A stretch of DNA of 64,000 bases from Protea cynaroides (Eukaryota > Streptophyta > Magnoliopsida > Proteales > Proteaceae): the NCBI GenBank assembly GCA_028583415.1, contig CM053276.1, positions 128,180,007-128,244,006 on the forward strand, written 5' to 3'. The stretch's first letter is position 1. The number at the start of each line of letters is the position of its first letter. Shown here piece by piece: positions 34,446 to 44,951 of this stretch. The notes below the pieces were generated by a model. It saw only the letters and a program-made list of their open reading frames with translations. It did no database searches and was not told the DNA's origin. The translations under genes were made by a program, and so were the position numbers.

Positions 34446-35500
34446 CATAGTTATTTAATTCTCCGAATTATTCATGAATTATTTTTTCGAATCAAATAAT
34501 ACGAATAGTTCTCTTGAATTCGAATTATATTCAATGATTCTTTAAAATTCTCGCATTCTTTGTCTAGAAATAAATATCGTGAATATCGCGAATAATTCTT
34601 TCAAATCCAAATTATACCGAATAATTCTTATACTAAAAAAACTATTATTATCTTAGTGGAGGACTTAATGCCTTAATTCTCAAACAAAGTTTTATGAAAA
34701 AAAAAAAACAAAACTTAAAGCCATAATTATTTGCATCTTTTCCAATCTCGGACTAATTATAAGTCTAAAAATCACGTTATAATACAAAATAAATCAGTAA
34801 TTTCATTTTGTTTTCCTATGTGAGATTAAATATGAGTATGAAAATCGAATCATAATACAAAATAAATCATTAATTTCGTTAGACAATGTAAAATTAAATA
34901 TGAGTATAGAAATCATAGCATAATACAAAGCAAGTCATTACTTTCGTGTGCTTTTCCAATCGGGATTAAATATGAGTCTAAAAATAAATATGATAATACA
35001 AACCATGAGGAAGTAATTAACGAACATGAAAAAGAGATGGATTTTATAAGGATGATTGGATGAATTTATGAAAATGTTTGATGTTATGAACATCAACTCT
35101 ACTAAATTGGTATTGCAATTATGATAAAATCTAATGATCCACATTATATACTGTAATGAAATGTAACAAATCCACCTTTATACACACATACTCATATATT
35201 ATGTATTATATTGTTATTTATATATTAAATATTATTCTAATGTCACTTGTATATTATGCAGGTGTGATAATTTATTGATAATGTGAAATATGAGCACCAA
35301 ATATTAAAAATTAACATCTGAACTTTATGTCTGATTTTTTTTTTAACAAAAGAATAATTTCCGAATTGATCCGAATTCGAATTTTATTTTAAGTCCATTT
35401 TTTTTATCACATCTTTGACCGAATTCTTAAATTATCAAAACGACTCATTCCTAATTATTCTCCTTCCGAATAATTCCCTAATCCAAATTAAATAACTATG
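34446..35500. mobile_element. hAT-type TIR element, 1055 bp
   Basis: Terminal inverted repeats 'catagttatttaatt' and 'aattaaataactatg' are flanked by 'gttgagaa' (34438-34445) and 'gttgagag' (35501-35508), a 7-of-8 match of hAT length. The interior is AT-rich with repeated 'cgaattattc'/'gaataattc' motifs. There is no transposase frame. Confidence 0.85.
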
Positions 35501-36135
35501 GTTGAGAGGCACAAGGTAGACGCTGAGGAAGGCCTACCAAAAGAAATGAATAGACTTCTATATGAGATATTTGGCTTGATTTAATTGATCAAAATCTCTC
35601 CCTAGCAAAAAAAAAAAACTTATTGCAGTCAAAGTTGGTGAAAAAAAAGTAATTTAGTATAATAAATATTTTCTTTCAAGACAGATAAAATCTTATGATT
35701 TCACATATGTAATTGAAAAACATGATGATAAGACCTTTCAAAATTATGGAAAATTTTTATTGTTTTACCATTGACTTAAAAAAAAAAATCCCCACGGTGA
35801 TACCGCATTGGAATGATTTCCAACAGTCTCTCAGATATCTAATACTCTCTTTCTCTACCTCAGTTATTTTTTTGTGTCGTATCATTCCATGACCTTGTGG
35901 GCCTTCCATTGATGATACCAAAACCTGCATATCAATTAGTGTGGCTAGCAAGATTAAAACCATGCCGATAGCATGGGAAACTCAGAGTACAGTTAATCAG
36001 AATGGGATAAAATTTCAATTTTACACATTAACATTTATTTAAAGTAAAACTACATGATTGCCTATTTTTAACTTTGGATTTACAAAACTCCAATATACTC
36101 CATGTTCATTTTTTGTTTCATACAGAAACGGAGCT
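35501..36135. other. intergenic, no gene seen
   Basis: AT-rich with two A runs. Nothing recognisable. Confidence 0.5.
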
Positions 36136-36145
36136 GATTACGATA

Positions 36146-36250
36146 GACTGAAATCCTCTCCCACCACTCAAGGAATTCCAGCATTGGAATGTGTGTTGGA
36201 GGAATTCCGGCTGTTGGATCCCTGTTGGAGGAGGGAGAGGATTTTTGCTC
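36146..36250. mobile_element. small foldback element with 10-bp target duplication
   Basis: The inverted ends 'gactgaaatcctctccc' and 'gggagaggatttttgctc' are flanked by an exact 10-bp direct repeat, 'gattacgata' (36136-36145 and 36251-36260). A duplication of 9-11 bp points to the Mutator-like superfamily. The inside holds a second short inverted pair, 'ggaattcca'/'tggaggaattcc'. Confidence 0.8.
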
Positions 36251-36337
36251 GATTACGATACTGATTAACACCCTTAAGGGTCATCTTCACTCATGCTTTT
36301 TTTTTTTTGGCAGTTTTACCCCTCCCATGCGGACTTG

Positions 36338-36482
36338 GATCGTCTCCAGTCCGTCCAGTCGTTCAGTCGTGGACTGGATGGACTGGATTAAAAGGACACG
36401 CATATCAATACATGGGGGGCCGTGTCCTTTAAATCCAGTCCGTCCGTCCACGACTGGATGGCTGGACGGACTGGAGACGATC
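36338..36482. repeat. strong hairpin, arms about 60 bp
   Basis: The left arm starts 'gatcgtctccagtccgtcca' and the right arm ends 'tggacggactggagacgatc'. Pairing continues inward through the 'ggactggatt' / 'aatccagtcc' region to 'aaaggacacg'/'cgtgtccttt', with a loop of about 20 bases. It is non-coding. It is probably a foldback transposon or part of one. Confidence 0.88.
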
Positions 36483-36632
36483 TTTTTCCCTCCCACGCAT
36501 CCACATTCCCCTGCCATTACGATTGGGAAAGTAGCATCGTTGTCATCGTGGTAGACATTAAACCCTACCGTGTCTTATCTTTCCCGACGCATACGGCATA
36601 CCTCCTTGCGTTGTGGAATTTGCATTTTGGGA

Positions 36633-36752
36633 ATGGCGAGTGCGTCTTCCTCTGCTGCTGTCTTAGGAAGTTCCTTCGCTGTGGATTCAGAAACCTTCCA
36701 TTGGAATCGTGTTATTTGCAGCAAGCATTACTTTGATGTGCCTCCCACCAAG
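36633..36752 (+). pseudogene. possible orphan first exon (40 codons)
   Basis: An ATG in good context ('gggaatggcg') opens MASASSSAAVLGSSFAV, followed by a more conserved-looking stretch, ETFHWNRVICSKHYFDVPPTK, and ends exactly at a potential splice donor (AAG|GTTAAACC) with codon phase 0. The low-complexity Ser/Ala start and the Trp/His/Cys-rich end look like a true N-terminal exon. I could not identify the family. No continuing exon was found in the next several kb, which are foldbacks and an (AT)n run, so the gene may be truncated or the call may be wrong. Confidence 0.4.
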
Positions 36753-36837
36753 GTTAAACCTTAAATTCTGGACCATTATTCCCTCAGTTTCGTTTAATAA
36801 TTGTTCACTTCCTCACTTTTTTCTATTTCAGTCTTCT

Positions 36838-36859
36838 TTTTTTTTTTTTTTTTTTTTTC
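36838..36859. repeat. poly-T tract
   Basis: A homopolymer run downstream of the possible exon. Confidence 0.9.
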
Positions 36860-37087
36860 CTATTGCGTTCTCACCGCTGGTATCTCTTAAGGTTATGGCT
36901 GCTGAGTTTCATCATTTATCCCCTACTTATTTCTGAATGTTTTTCGGTATTTAATTATGTCTTTAATCAACGGTCTTATGAGGAAATTATTATTTGTAGA
37001 AATGTTCATAGATAAATTAGTGAGAATTCTCTAGAAAACAATTTGCAGAATTTTGTGTCAGTTCATCAGTGAGGGGTATTACATAGG

Positions 37088-37498
37088 GGATTCAAATCCT
37101 CTCCTAGAGGAGGTTCGGGAGGAGAGGCGACATCTCCTTTAAATGGCCGACACATGAGGCTTAAGTGAATCCAAGCCCTCCATCTTTGCCGATAAGGGGA
37201 GTCGGCTCGAATAGAGGGCTCGGATTCACCCGAGCCCCACATATCAGCCATCCAACTGGAGCATCCCCCCTCCTCCCAAGGGTTCAGGAGGAGGGTGACT
37301 CCCACCAGCCGATGCCTGCCATGTGGGTGTCGACTGGATCTAAATCTTCCATCTGAGCCAGTGCATAAGTCGATACTCTTTATCGACTTACCTTATCAGC
37401 TCAGATGGAGGGTACAGATCTAATTGACACCCACATGCCAGGCATTGACTGGTGATAGTAGCCCCTCTTCCCAAACCCTGGGAGGAGAGGATTTAGAT
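37088..37498. mobile_element. foldback element, about 410 bp
   Basis: The ends 'gggattcaaatcctctcc' and 'ggagaggatttagatcc' are inverted. The interior has nested inverted pairs, for example 'gtcgatac'/'atcgac' and 'atgtgggtgtcgact'/'attgacacccacat'. It shares end sequences with 36146-36250 and 51223-51460, and the 'gagggctcggattcacccga' stretch with 39960-40165. Confidence 0.78.
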
Positions 37499-37584
37499 CC
37501 TATTTAGATACTTCAAATACAGTTTATGAAACATTAGATACTTTTGGAATAATTTTTTCAAACGATACCTTAAATGTAATTTAC

Positions 37585-37590
<6 letters not shown>

Positions 37591-37661
<71 letters not shown>
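37591..37661. repeat. (AT)n microsatellite, about 70 bp
   Basis: A pure dinucleotide run. The open frames across it are artefacts of the repeat. Confidence 0.97.
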
Positions 37662-37664
<3 letters not shown>

Positions 37665-38189
37665 AATGTTAGCCCGTTTAGATCTAGTTGGTACATAGGA
37701 AAAATACTTGGCCGGGAGCCACCTAATGCAATGGTATTTGGATTTTAGTATGCATCTATCATCTATGCGTACGTATGTCCTCCATTTACTTTGCATTCTT
37801 TCATGGTCATGATTTTTCGAAGCTTTATATTATTTATTATTTTGTAAATTCAATCAAATAAAATAAAATAAAATAAAACAGGATCTCATCCATATAAACA
37901 CGTGTTAAATTAAGTGTCAATTTAGTCCGTATATTTGTTTAGATTCACACCCGTCAGACCAACAATCCCGCAGTCATAATTACTTTCCTTCTAGTTGGCA
38001 ATTACGAATATATTTTATCTCTGCACACCTAACCTTCACCTCATCACCTCATCACCTCATCACCTCATCACATCACCACATCACCACATCACCGCAAATG
38101 TAAGCAGATGAAGCCATATATGGATATTATCTTGTGGGACTACCTTTCTCTCTCCTCCTTACCTATCAAAGAATCAGCCATTATCCCCA
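37662..38189. repeat. duplicate of 41930-42620
   Basis: It shares 'gaaaaatacttgg', 'tttggattttag', 'catccata' and 'atgtaagcagatga' with 41930-42620 in the same order. Both copies include an (AT)n run (though placed differently) and a run of 'cacctcat' or 'cctcacctca' repeats (38036-38095, 42540-42590). This marks the boundary of the tandem array. Confidence 0.78.
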
Positions 38190-38601
38190 CTCCTCAGTTG
38201 AACCGCGCGATTCTTGAAAAGCCAGAAACCCACCCAGAATCCTAAATTAACTCAAAACGTACTCAATAACTGTTTTAAAAACTTAGAGAGGCTAATTAGG
38301 GTTATTGAAAACCCAGAAACTTAAAATCCTAATTAGGTAGGGTTAGGTAATGAATCTAATTCCATTCCTTTTTTTCATAAAAATTCGTATGAATCTAAAA
38401 GGAAGAAAGAAGAGAAGAAGGAAATTAACGAATTTGTAAAGCTGAAAAAATGTAGAAGATTATATTCAGTTGCTATAATTGACAGGATGACATTTACAAT
38501 GAAGAAGAAATCTTCAAATTAAACTGTACATAAAACCAAAGAATTCTTCTAAAGAAGAGAAATTAAGAAATTAAACTAAAGTAGAAATATAAACCCATCT
38601 G

Positions 38602-38967
38602 TCATTGGTAACAAAACTTGGGAAAACAGTGGCTTCTCCTGGGATCTTCTTTACAGCAGTATTCTTCATAACAGGCTTCCAAGACCTGCTCGAAAGCGGT
38701 TGGTGTGCAAGGAAGCTTCATGGGTCCTTCTTTTTGGTCCTCTAAATCCAGCTCCATCAGTTCTTGCTCCTTCCATAGCTTGTCGATCAAAGCTTTGAAG
38801 GTTGGAGAAGAAAGATATTCAGTCTTAATCACGTATTTCTTGCCTTCTTTGCCTTCAATCTCTCCAACTATAATGGGTACAAACCCTTTTCGAACTGTAA
38901 CCTGATGATGGTGGTGTTGGCTATCTTCTTTGGACTGGAGGACACAGAGCTTCTTCATGAGGAACAT
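38602..38967 (-). CDS. SAUR: SAUR-like auxin-responsive protein, 121 aa
   Basis: A single-exon paralogue of the gene at 29765. The core is nearly the same: GFVPIIVGEIEGKEGK, EYLSSPTFKALIDKLWKEQE, then PMKLPCTPTAFEQVLEACYE and a Cys/Pro-rich tail ending PKFCYQ. Compared with the longer copy, about 20 residues are missing near the N-terminus (MFLMKKLC is joined almost directly to the His-rich QHHHHQ). The VPKG motif reads VRKG, so the otherwise conserved Pro is replaced by Arg. The ATG at 38967 is homologous in position to the starts at 30196 and 7661. The frame is open throughout. Expected function and partners are as for the SAUR family. Whether the shortened start affects it is unknown. Confidence 0.9.
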   Translation of the reverse strand: MFLMKKLCVLQSKEDSQHHHHQVTVRKGFVPIIVGEIEGKEGKKYVIKTEYLSSPTFKALIDKLWKEQELMELDLEDQKEGPMKLPCTPTAFEQVLEACYEEYCCKEDPRRSHCFPKFCYQ

Positions 38968-38999
38968 GGCTGCTTGTTCTGCTGGTTTCTAAACTAGAG

Positions 39000-39079
39000 A
39001 GAGAGCGAGAGAGAGAGAGAGAGAGAGAACGTTTGACTGTTGAGAGTGGGGAGGATATATATATATATATATATATATA
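39000..39079. promoter_or_regulatory. SAUR copy C leader and promoter: (GA)n and (TA)n
   Basis: A GA run (39000-39028) lies just upstream of the ATG at 38967. A (TA)n run at 39054-39079 stands where copy B has 'atacatgtatac' (30343-30354). On the minus strand the TA run lies about 90-110 bp upstream of the ATG, a plausible TATA position, so the core promoter itself may have become a microsatellite. Confidence 0.55.
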
Positions 39080-39929
39080 CAAGAGAGGGGCCGGGGTGGG
39101 GTTATGTGAAGAGGGGTTAGCTTGCGATGGTTAAGGGTTTGTAGAGGTAGGGTTAGGGTCCACCTGGCGCTTCTATTTCTCTTCAAATCCGATTTAGTAT
39201 CTTAATAGGTTTCCAAATAAGATAAATAAAATCTTAATCAGTTATCAGTTGGGTAAATCAGATAATTACCTTAACAGATAAAAGGATTTTCTTATTGACA
39301 TTTTACCTTTTTGTCTTTTTAATATTTACAATCCTTAACAATGACATAATGATAACTCATTTTAAAAAAATTAAATTAAATAGATTAATTTAAGGTCAAT
39401 GACCTATAATATAAGAAAATGATTAAATTAAGTGGATTAATAGCCAGACAACCTAAATCAGCCTGCCCTTATCTTGGGCTGGGTCAAAGCTGGCCTCAGT
39501 TGGCATGCTGTTGTAATGTGCGTGGCTGGTGTCATTAGTCTTGGACTCTTGGTTCCACACTTAGACCTGATAAAATTAGAACCCCCCAATATTTCTTGGG
39601 CTTTTAAATATGTATACTGGACGCTATGTATCGGTTTTTTTTTTTTTTTTTTTTATTAGAACAAATTTCATCACTCCAAGAGAAAAGAAACTACAAGAAA
39701 ATCACAATCCAAATCTATCAACCAAAGGAAGATCTGTCCAAGCAATGAAAGCAATTTCCAACCTTGATGTTAAACATAACTAACAATAGAATGAGGTAAG
39801 CAACTCAAGATAATCTATTACACAACTTAATAAACATAAGAGAAAAGTTTTTGCAAGTCAGATGGATCACCATGTGTTTTCTTATAGAGATTTTTTCTTA
39901 ATATTTTATTCAAGGTGGTTCAAATAACC

Positions 39930-40165
39930 CTTCCCCTTAGGGAAAGAAATCATTTCCCGTCTGTGATTTGACAGGAGAGTCGGCGGCTCAGATGGATGAC
40001 TGACACCTAGTTCTCGGGTGAATTTGAGCTGATACCCTTGTCGGCTCGAGTGTCGGTTCGGATGGAGGGCTCGGATTCACCCGAGAGCCAAGTGTCGGCC
40101 ATCCATCCGAATCGTTAACTCTCTTGTCGAATCTCAGGTGAGAGAGGATGTGAATCCTCCCCTTA
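39930..40165. mobile_element. foldback-type insertion
   Basis: It contains inverted pairs such as 'tcagatggatgactgacacc' against 'tcggccatccatccga', and 'tctcgggtgaat' against 'attcacccgaga'. It ends 'gatgtgaatcctcccc', like the other elements of this type. Copy B lacks it at the corresponding place (after about 31980). Confidence 0.65.
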
Positions 40166-40386
40166 AACACAAAATATTAAAATAAAAAAACTCAAAATTC
40201 AACCAATCAGTTTTTTATATCCCAATCAGCATCCAATTATCTTTCACAAAAATAGTTTTCCCAATCTCTTTTCCATGAAAATATAATATTCTTGATTACC
40301 AATGAAAAAACTTAACTCTTGTACCACCTTTCATCTCTCTAGACACTTGTTGTTATTACAATACCAGATTGCAAATCCAAAAAAAG

Positions 40387-40423
40387 CCATCACAGCAACA
40401 TCACTGTGATGTTGCTGTGATGG
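40387..40423. repeat. perfect palindrome, 18-bp arms, 1-nt spacer
   Basis: 'ccatcacagcaacatcac', a single t, then the exact reverse complement. The corresponding site in copy B (about 32053-32070) is shorter and only partly symmetric. Confidence 0.93.
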
Positions 40424-41060
40424 CAACAGGCAACAGACTGCTACCTTTTAAAATGGAAAAATGAATTCAAGGTACAACAACAGTAAAATGACAAAATCTG
40501 TGAGGTTAGAATCCTCAATAAGAGGAAAGATGGTCAATAGTCAGGACTCTCTTCAAAATAGAAGGAGAATCCCATTTAAAAGATGATTCCTTCCTTAGAG
40601 CCTTCCATAAAGGAAATATATACTAATATATAGGAAACTGTACGACTGAATGAAAACGTGGTCAAACTATGACATTCCCTATATCCAAACATTATGTCAT
40701 TCTTACACATGGCACAAATAGATGAATCGTAAAAAAAAAAAAAAAAAAAAAAGTTATGAAAAATATATATATATATTTTTTATATTTTTTAATTAATTGT
40801 TACTAGAAAACATGTTCTACAAACAAGTCTAATATTAACTAATCACACAAGAATATGTATTACTCAAGCTTTAGATCCATGTGAATAGGAAGCCAAGGGT
40901 TGATGTTTTCCATCTTTATGAAAGAATATTCAACCCCTAATCTAACCCTACCGTGCGCCTTCTTATTATTTGATTCTTCCAAGTTTTATTGCCATTTGGG
41001 AACTCTATTTGAACTGAAATTTAACATATGAGTAACAGTTTTGAAGTTTACAAATCCACA

Positions 41061-41571
41061 AAATATGGATCCAAATTGTCTCCAGTTGGGGAATCAGTAG
41101 GATACTGTCCAGCCTCAGCTGAATGAAGGAAATATGGCAGCAGTCGAATCTGAAAACTTAGGGTGAATGGGTATGATTTACGGAAATGTCAACTTAAAAC
41201 ATAGAGATAATACCAAACAAGATAAGAAATGAAGTTCTTGCTGTTTCATGTGTATTTTTATTGGAAAATGCTACTTTGAGTTTTGTTCGAGTGTTTTAAT
41301 GAGAATTTTGAAGGTTTCTAAATCTTGAATGGGGAAGGGATCTAGAGGAAGCACAAATGTTCTCATGTACTTCCACCTCTTTAATTTGGATTAAACCTTT
41401 CTCGACCATTGGATTCGATTTGCTATATATGGCACGCATCCAACAGACATTGCCACCTAGCATTTGGGGGTGCTATAGAGGAGCTACATCCCTGATTTAG
41501 GTAATTCAAATACAATTTATGAAGCGTTATGTATTTTTGGTATAATTTTTTGAAACGTTAAATACATTTGT
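41061..41571. other. intergenic, no gene seen
   Basis: AT-rich. It includes the duplicate of 37500-37590 (from about 41505, 'tcaaatacaatttatga'). Confidence 0.5.
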
Positions 41572-41788
41572 CTTTGTTTGTTTTGATATAAAATTTTATC
41601 ACGGTTAACATTTTACATGTATTTTGTTTTTCAATGTTAGTTTCCAAGAAGTTAAATATATACAATGATCTCTAAAGGAGAGGGGGAAAAAAACTTCATA
41701 TTTCTTTTATTTTGCTTAAAATAAATATCAATTTTTATATTTATAAAATATTACATATGATAAAATTTTACATCAAAACAAACAGAAC
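41572..41788. mobile_element. small TIR element (MITE), same family as 30631
   Basis: 'tttgttttgatataaaattt' on the left is inverted against 'aaattttacatcaaaacaaa' on the right. The duplicate locus at 37545-37590 runs from 'caaacgatac' into 'cttaaatgtaattta' without this element, which serves as an empty site. Confidence 0.8.
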
Positions 41789-42444
41789 CTTAATATAATT
41801 TATCAGTAAATATATATATAGATTAATGAGATAAATTTGATGCGATTTCTTGAAACGTTGAAAACGTTAATTATGTAACAGCAATGAATATTTTATAAAG
41901 AATATTACCTAATAATACATAGTGGGAACATTGGAAAAATACTTGGTCGAGGAGTGGAGAGCACCTAATTCAATCGTGTTTGGATTTTAGCATGCAACCT
42001 ATGCGTAGTACGTCCACCATTCATGCCTAGAGTCGTCATGACTTTCCATTCTCCTATTGTCTTGATTTTTAAAAGCTCTATATTATTATTTTCTAAATTC
42101 AATTAGAACGGTGTAATAAACAAAAAGGTTGGATTTCATCCATATTAGCACATGTAACATGTTAATTTGAATCTTGTTGACATCAGAAATTGTGTATTAT
42201 TCTTCTGAGTTGGATCGCAAGAGATGTCGGGTTCTTGACCCGAGGGTAATTCCGATTTCTAAACTTAATATTCAAAAGTGTAAACAATTGTAGAATTCGG
42301 TCTATTGAGGGACACAGTTATAATGTAATGGTGTGATCATAAAAAACAAATCGAATTGTAAAAGTAAGGTGAATGGTAAATGAACTACTTGTAAGGGTTG
42401 TCCCCCGAGTGTGAGGAAATTAACTTGGATTCATCCCCCATATA

Positions 42445-42445
42445 T

Positions 42446-42508
<63 letters not shown>
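42445..42508. repeat. (AT)n microsatellite
   Basis: About 64 bp of alternating A and T, followed by a pentanucleotide 'cctca' run at 42546-42590. Confidence 0.95.
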
Positions 42509-42510
<2 letters not shown>

Positions 42511-42620
42511 CACCAATCATATCTCACATCACCTCCGTCCTCACCCCCTCACCTCACCTCACCTCACCTCACCTCACCCCACCTCACATGTAAGCAGATG
42601 AGCCATTGATGAGTGCAAGA

Positions 42621-44622
42621 AACCCTATATATAGCAGTCAACGATTTTGAATATTTTACTCAGTCCGATTAGGATGTCAGTATTGTTACTGCACCAGTTA
42701 ATCCAATTCGGATCAATCCGTTTATATCGATTAATAAAATGGTCCAGTCTGAGGCCCATCTCAATTAACATCTGATCGTCATGGTTCTAGATGGTAGACC
42801 ATTGATCGTCGGATCAAAATTGACCAAAACCAATACTTGACAATTGATCCTATCTTGATATTTTCTCCCCTTTTGACATTGTAGACATTGTAGACCCCAC
42901 TAATGACCAATTCCCACATTTAATTTCTCCCTCCTTTGACATTGTAGACCCGCGGCTTATATTAGGGAACTTAAACAATATAACCAAATGAAGCTTATAG
43001 ACATCCGTCGGATGCATACCATCTAGTGGGACCATTAGAAGGATACTAATGTGACGCGCTCCGTAGGACACGTAAAGAAACATATTCAGGCCGTCAGGCC
43101 GGCGTAAGCTTGTAAAGACATGGGATTTGGATTTACACACGGATATATGGTGATTCATTTTGGACGGTCTATGATACATATTTGGACCTCAATTTAGGGT
43201 TTAGGGCTTCTCATCGTCTATAAATTAATTTGTTCGTCTTCCTTAATTCATAACTCTGGATCTCGATCTGGATCTGGATTTCGATCTCGATCTCGATCTG
43301 GATCTGGATTTCGATCTCGATCTCGATCTCTTCCCTATGAATGTCTTTTGCTTTGCTTCTCTGTTTTAGATGTTCTTCTCTCTCTATTTGATTAGATTTG
43401 GTTTTCCGATTTCTAGTTTTTTCTGCTTGTCTCCTAACTATGTTTTACGCGGTGATGAATACATTCTGTGGCGAAGACGAGGCTCTTTGGAGTTAGTCGG
43501 TGACGCTAACACAACCCTCTAAGAAGTTCTGAGCGTTCTCCTCTTGTACTTACAGTTTTTATCTTTTATTAGGGTTTTATTTTTTTGGAAAATTTGGATC
43601 TCTGTGTTGCCTTTGTCTAAGGGTTTTTTTTATTTTTTTTTTAAGGGTTTATGGTTTCTTTCTATTAGAGATTTGAAAATTGTGGGTAATCGTGTTGTGT
43701 AAACGGTGTATGCGAGGTGACGATGAAATTCATGTCTGTCAATCCACTGAAATTACAAGTGTGATGTTTACTCATGAATCCCGACAGGTTCTGATCGCAT
43801 CCCCAACCCAACCATCCCCTCAAATATGTTTGCATTCTTCGTTTCTTTTATTGCATTTTTTTTAAATGGGATTTCCATAGGTTACCAATGGTTTAAGGAG
43901 CATGAATTTCTGGAAGTTTTTCTTTCTTCCAATTTGGTTTTGTTTTATTAGCCTCGAGATTGAAATTATGAGCAGATGATGAAATTGAATATTTCTAACT
44001 GAATCTTCCATGACGTTTCAAATATCGAGCTTTTTAAAACTGATGCTCAGTGTACTCTCTCTCTCTGTCATTATTATTATTATTTTGGATCTATGTTAAC
44101 TATTTATTTTTCTTAACAATCTTGTTCATTTGTACCAAAATTGATCAGAACTCTATTGAATCTTTTCCCTTCGAAATCTAAATTTTATTTATTCTGGCGT
44201 TTTCCCTTGGAAATCTAAATTTTTTGAGGGTTGAGGTTATTCAGGGCGTCTAATACCTATCAAAACTGACATTAAGATGTCTATATCGTATTAGTTGTTA
44301 TCCTTATTGTGACATTGTACAGAAAAGCATTCTGAAGAAAATCTTCATCCTCACCTATCTTAAGATGATCATCCCTACAAATCTATTCTTCTACTCACCC
44401 CGGCTACGACCCCAAACTGCACATGACACTTACTCCACTTGGCCAATGAATTGTCACGATTTCCACCATTGCCACTACCTCAACAACGGTGAACATATTG
44501 ATCGTGCCTCCTGGTATTACTTCTTATGGTCTCAGTAACGTTCGCGGACCATTCATTCCCGAATTACTCGTGAATTTGCTTGATGTGTTCCTATTAGAGC
44601 GCACAGTTCCAATAAGTTGGCC
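42621..44622. other. intergenic, no gene supported
   Basis: It includes a 36-bp repeat of 'gatctcgatctggatctgg' type in two copies at 43256-43330. A stretch at 43670-43790 looks less random (an open frame with HVCQSTEITSVMFTHE) but shows no family I know. A SAUR is not present where the array would predict one. Confidence 0.45.
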
Positions 44623-44778
44623 TTGGGCCTCCATTGGAAGCAAGGCAGTGGAGGCCAACAGTTCCATGGGGCCTCCATTGGAAGCAAGGCAGTGGAGGCC
44701 AACAGTTCCATGGGGCCTCCATTGGAAGCAAGGCAATGGAGGCCAACAGTTCCATTGGGGCCTCCATTGGAAGCAAGC
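44623..44778. repeat. minisatellite, about 3.5 units of 44-45 bp
   Basis: The unit contains 'ggcctccattggaagcaagg' and 'ggccaacagttccat'. The start and middle of each unit are themselves complementary ('ggcctcca' and 'tggaggcc'), so each repeat can fold. It is open in several frames because of its composition. There is no gene evidence. Confidence 0.92.
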
Positions 44779-44951
44779 CACCTGAAATTTGTATTTTTTT
44801 GGCTATCGGTAATGCCTGATTAGTCGTCCCATGGGACATACCGACCCCATGATAATGGATTGTCATTGGATGATAACAATTCTATTTATACTAGGATAAA
44901 AAGAACACTTAACATCTTAAGTGAGTGAGTTTTGAAAAAATATGGACACCT

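Larger units (their letters stand above)
38190..41060. repeat. SAUR tandem duplication, copy C
   Basis: It is colinear with copy B (29340-34000), with several gaps. It contains the intact SAUR at 38602-38967. It lacks the 32940-33475 block, the MITE at 30631 and the 84-bp duplication, and it has its own foldback insertion at about 39930-40165 and a poly-T at 39638. Confidence 0.82.

Noticed and set aside
37493..37796. Ile/Tyr repeat open frames
   Set aside because: Translation of an (AT)n run. The same applies to 42398-42601.
43680..43865. Possible gene fragment (plus)
   Set aside because: The peptide looks somewhat non-random but matches no family I can name and has no partner exon.
44623..44778. 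CRISPR-like spaced repeats
   Set aside because: Units are contiguous tandem repeats without unique spacers, and the genome is a plant.
44489..44866. Several open frames on both strands
   Set aside because: All follow the 44-45-bp minisatellite, whose length permits several frames. No gene evidence.
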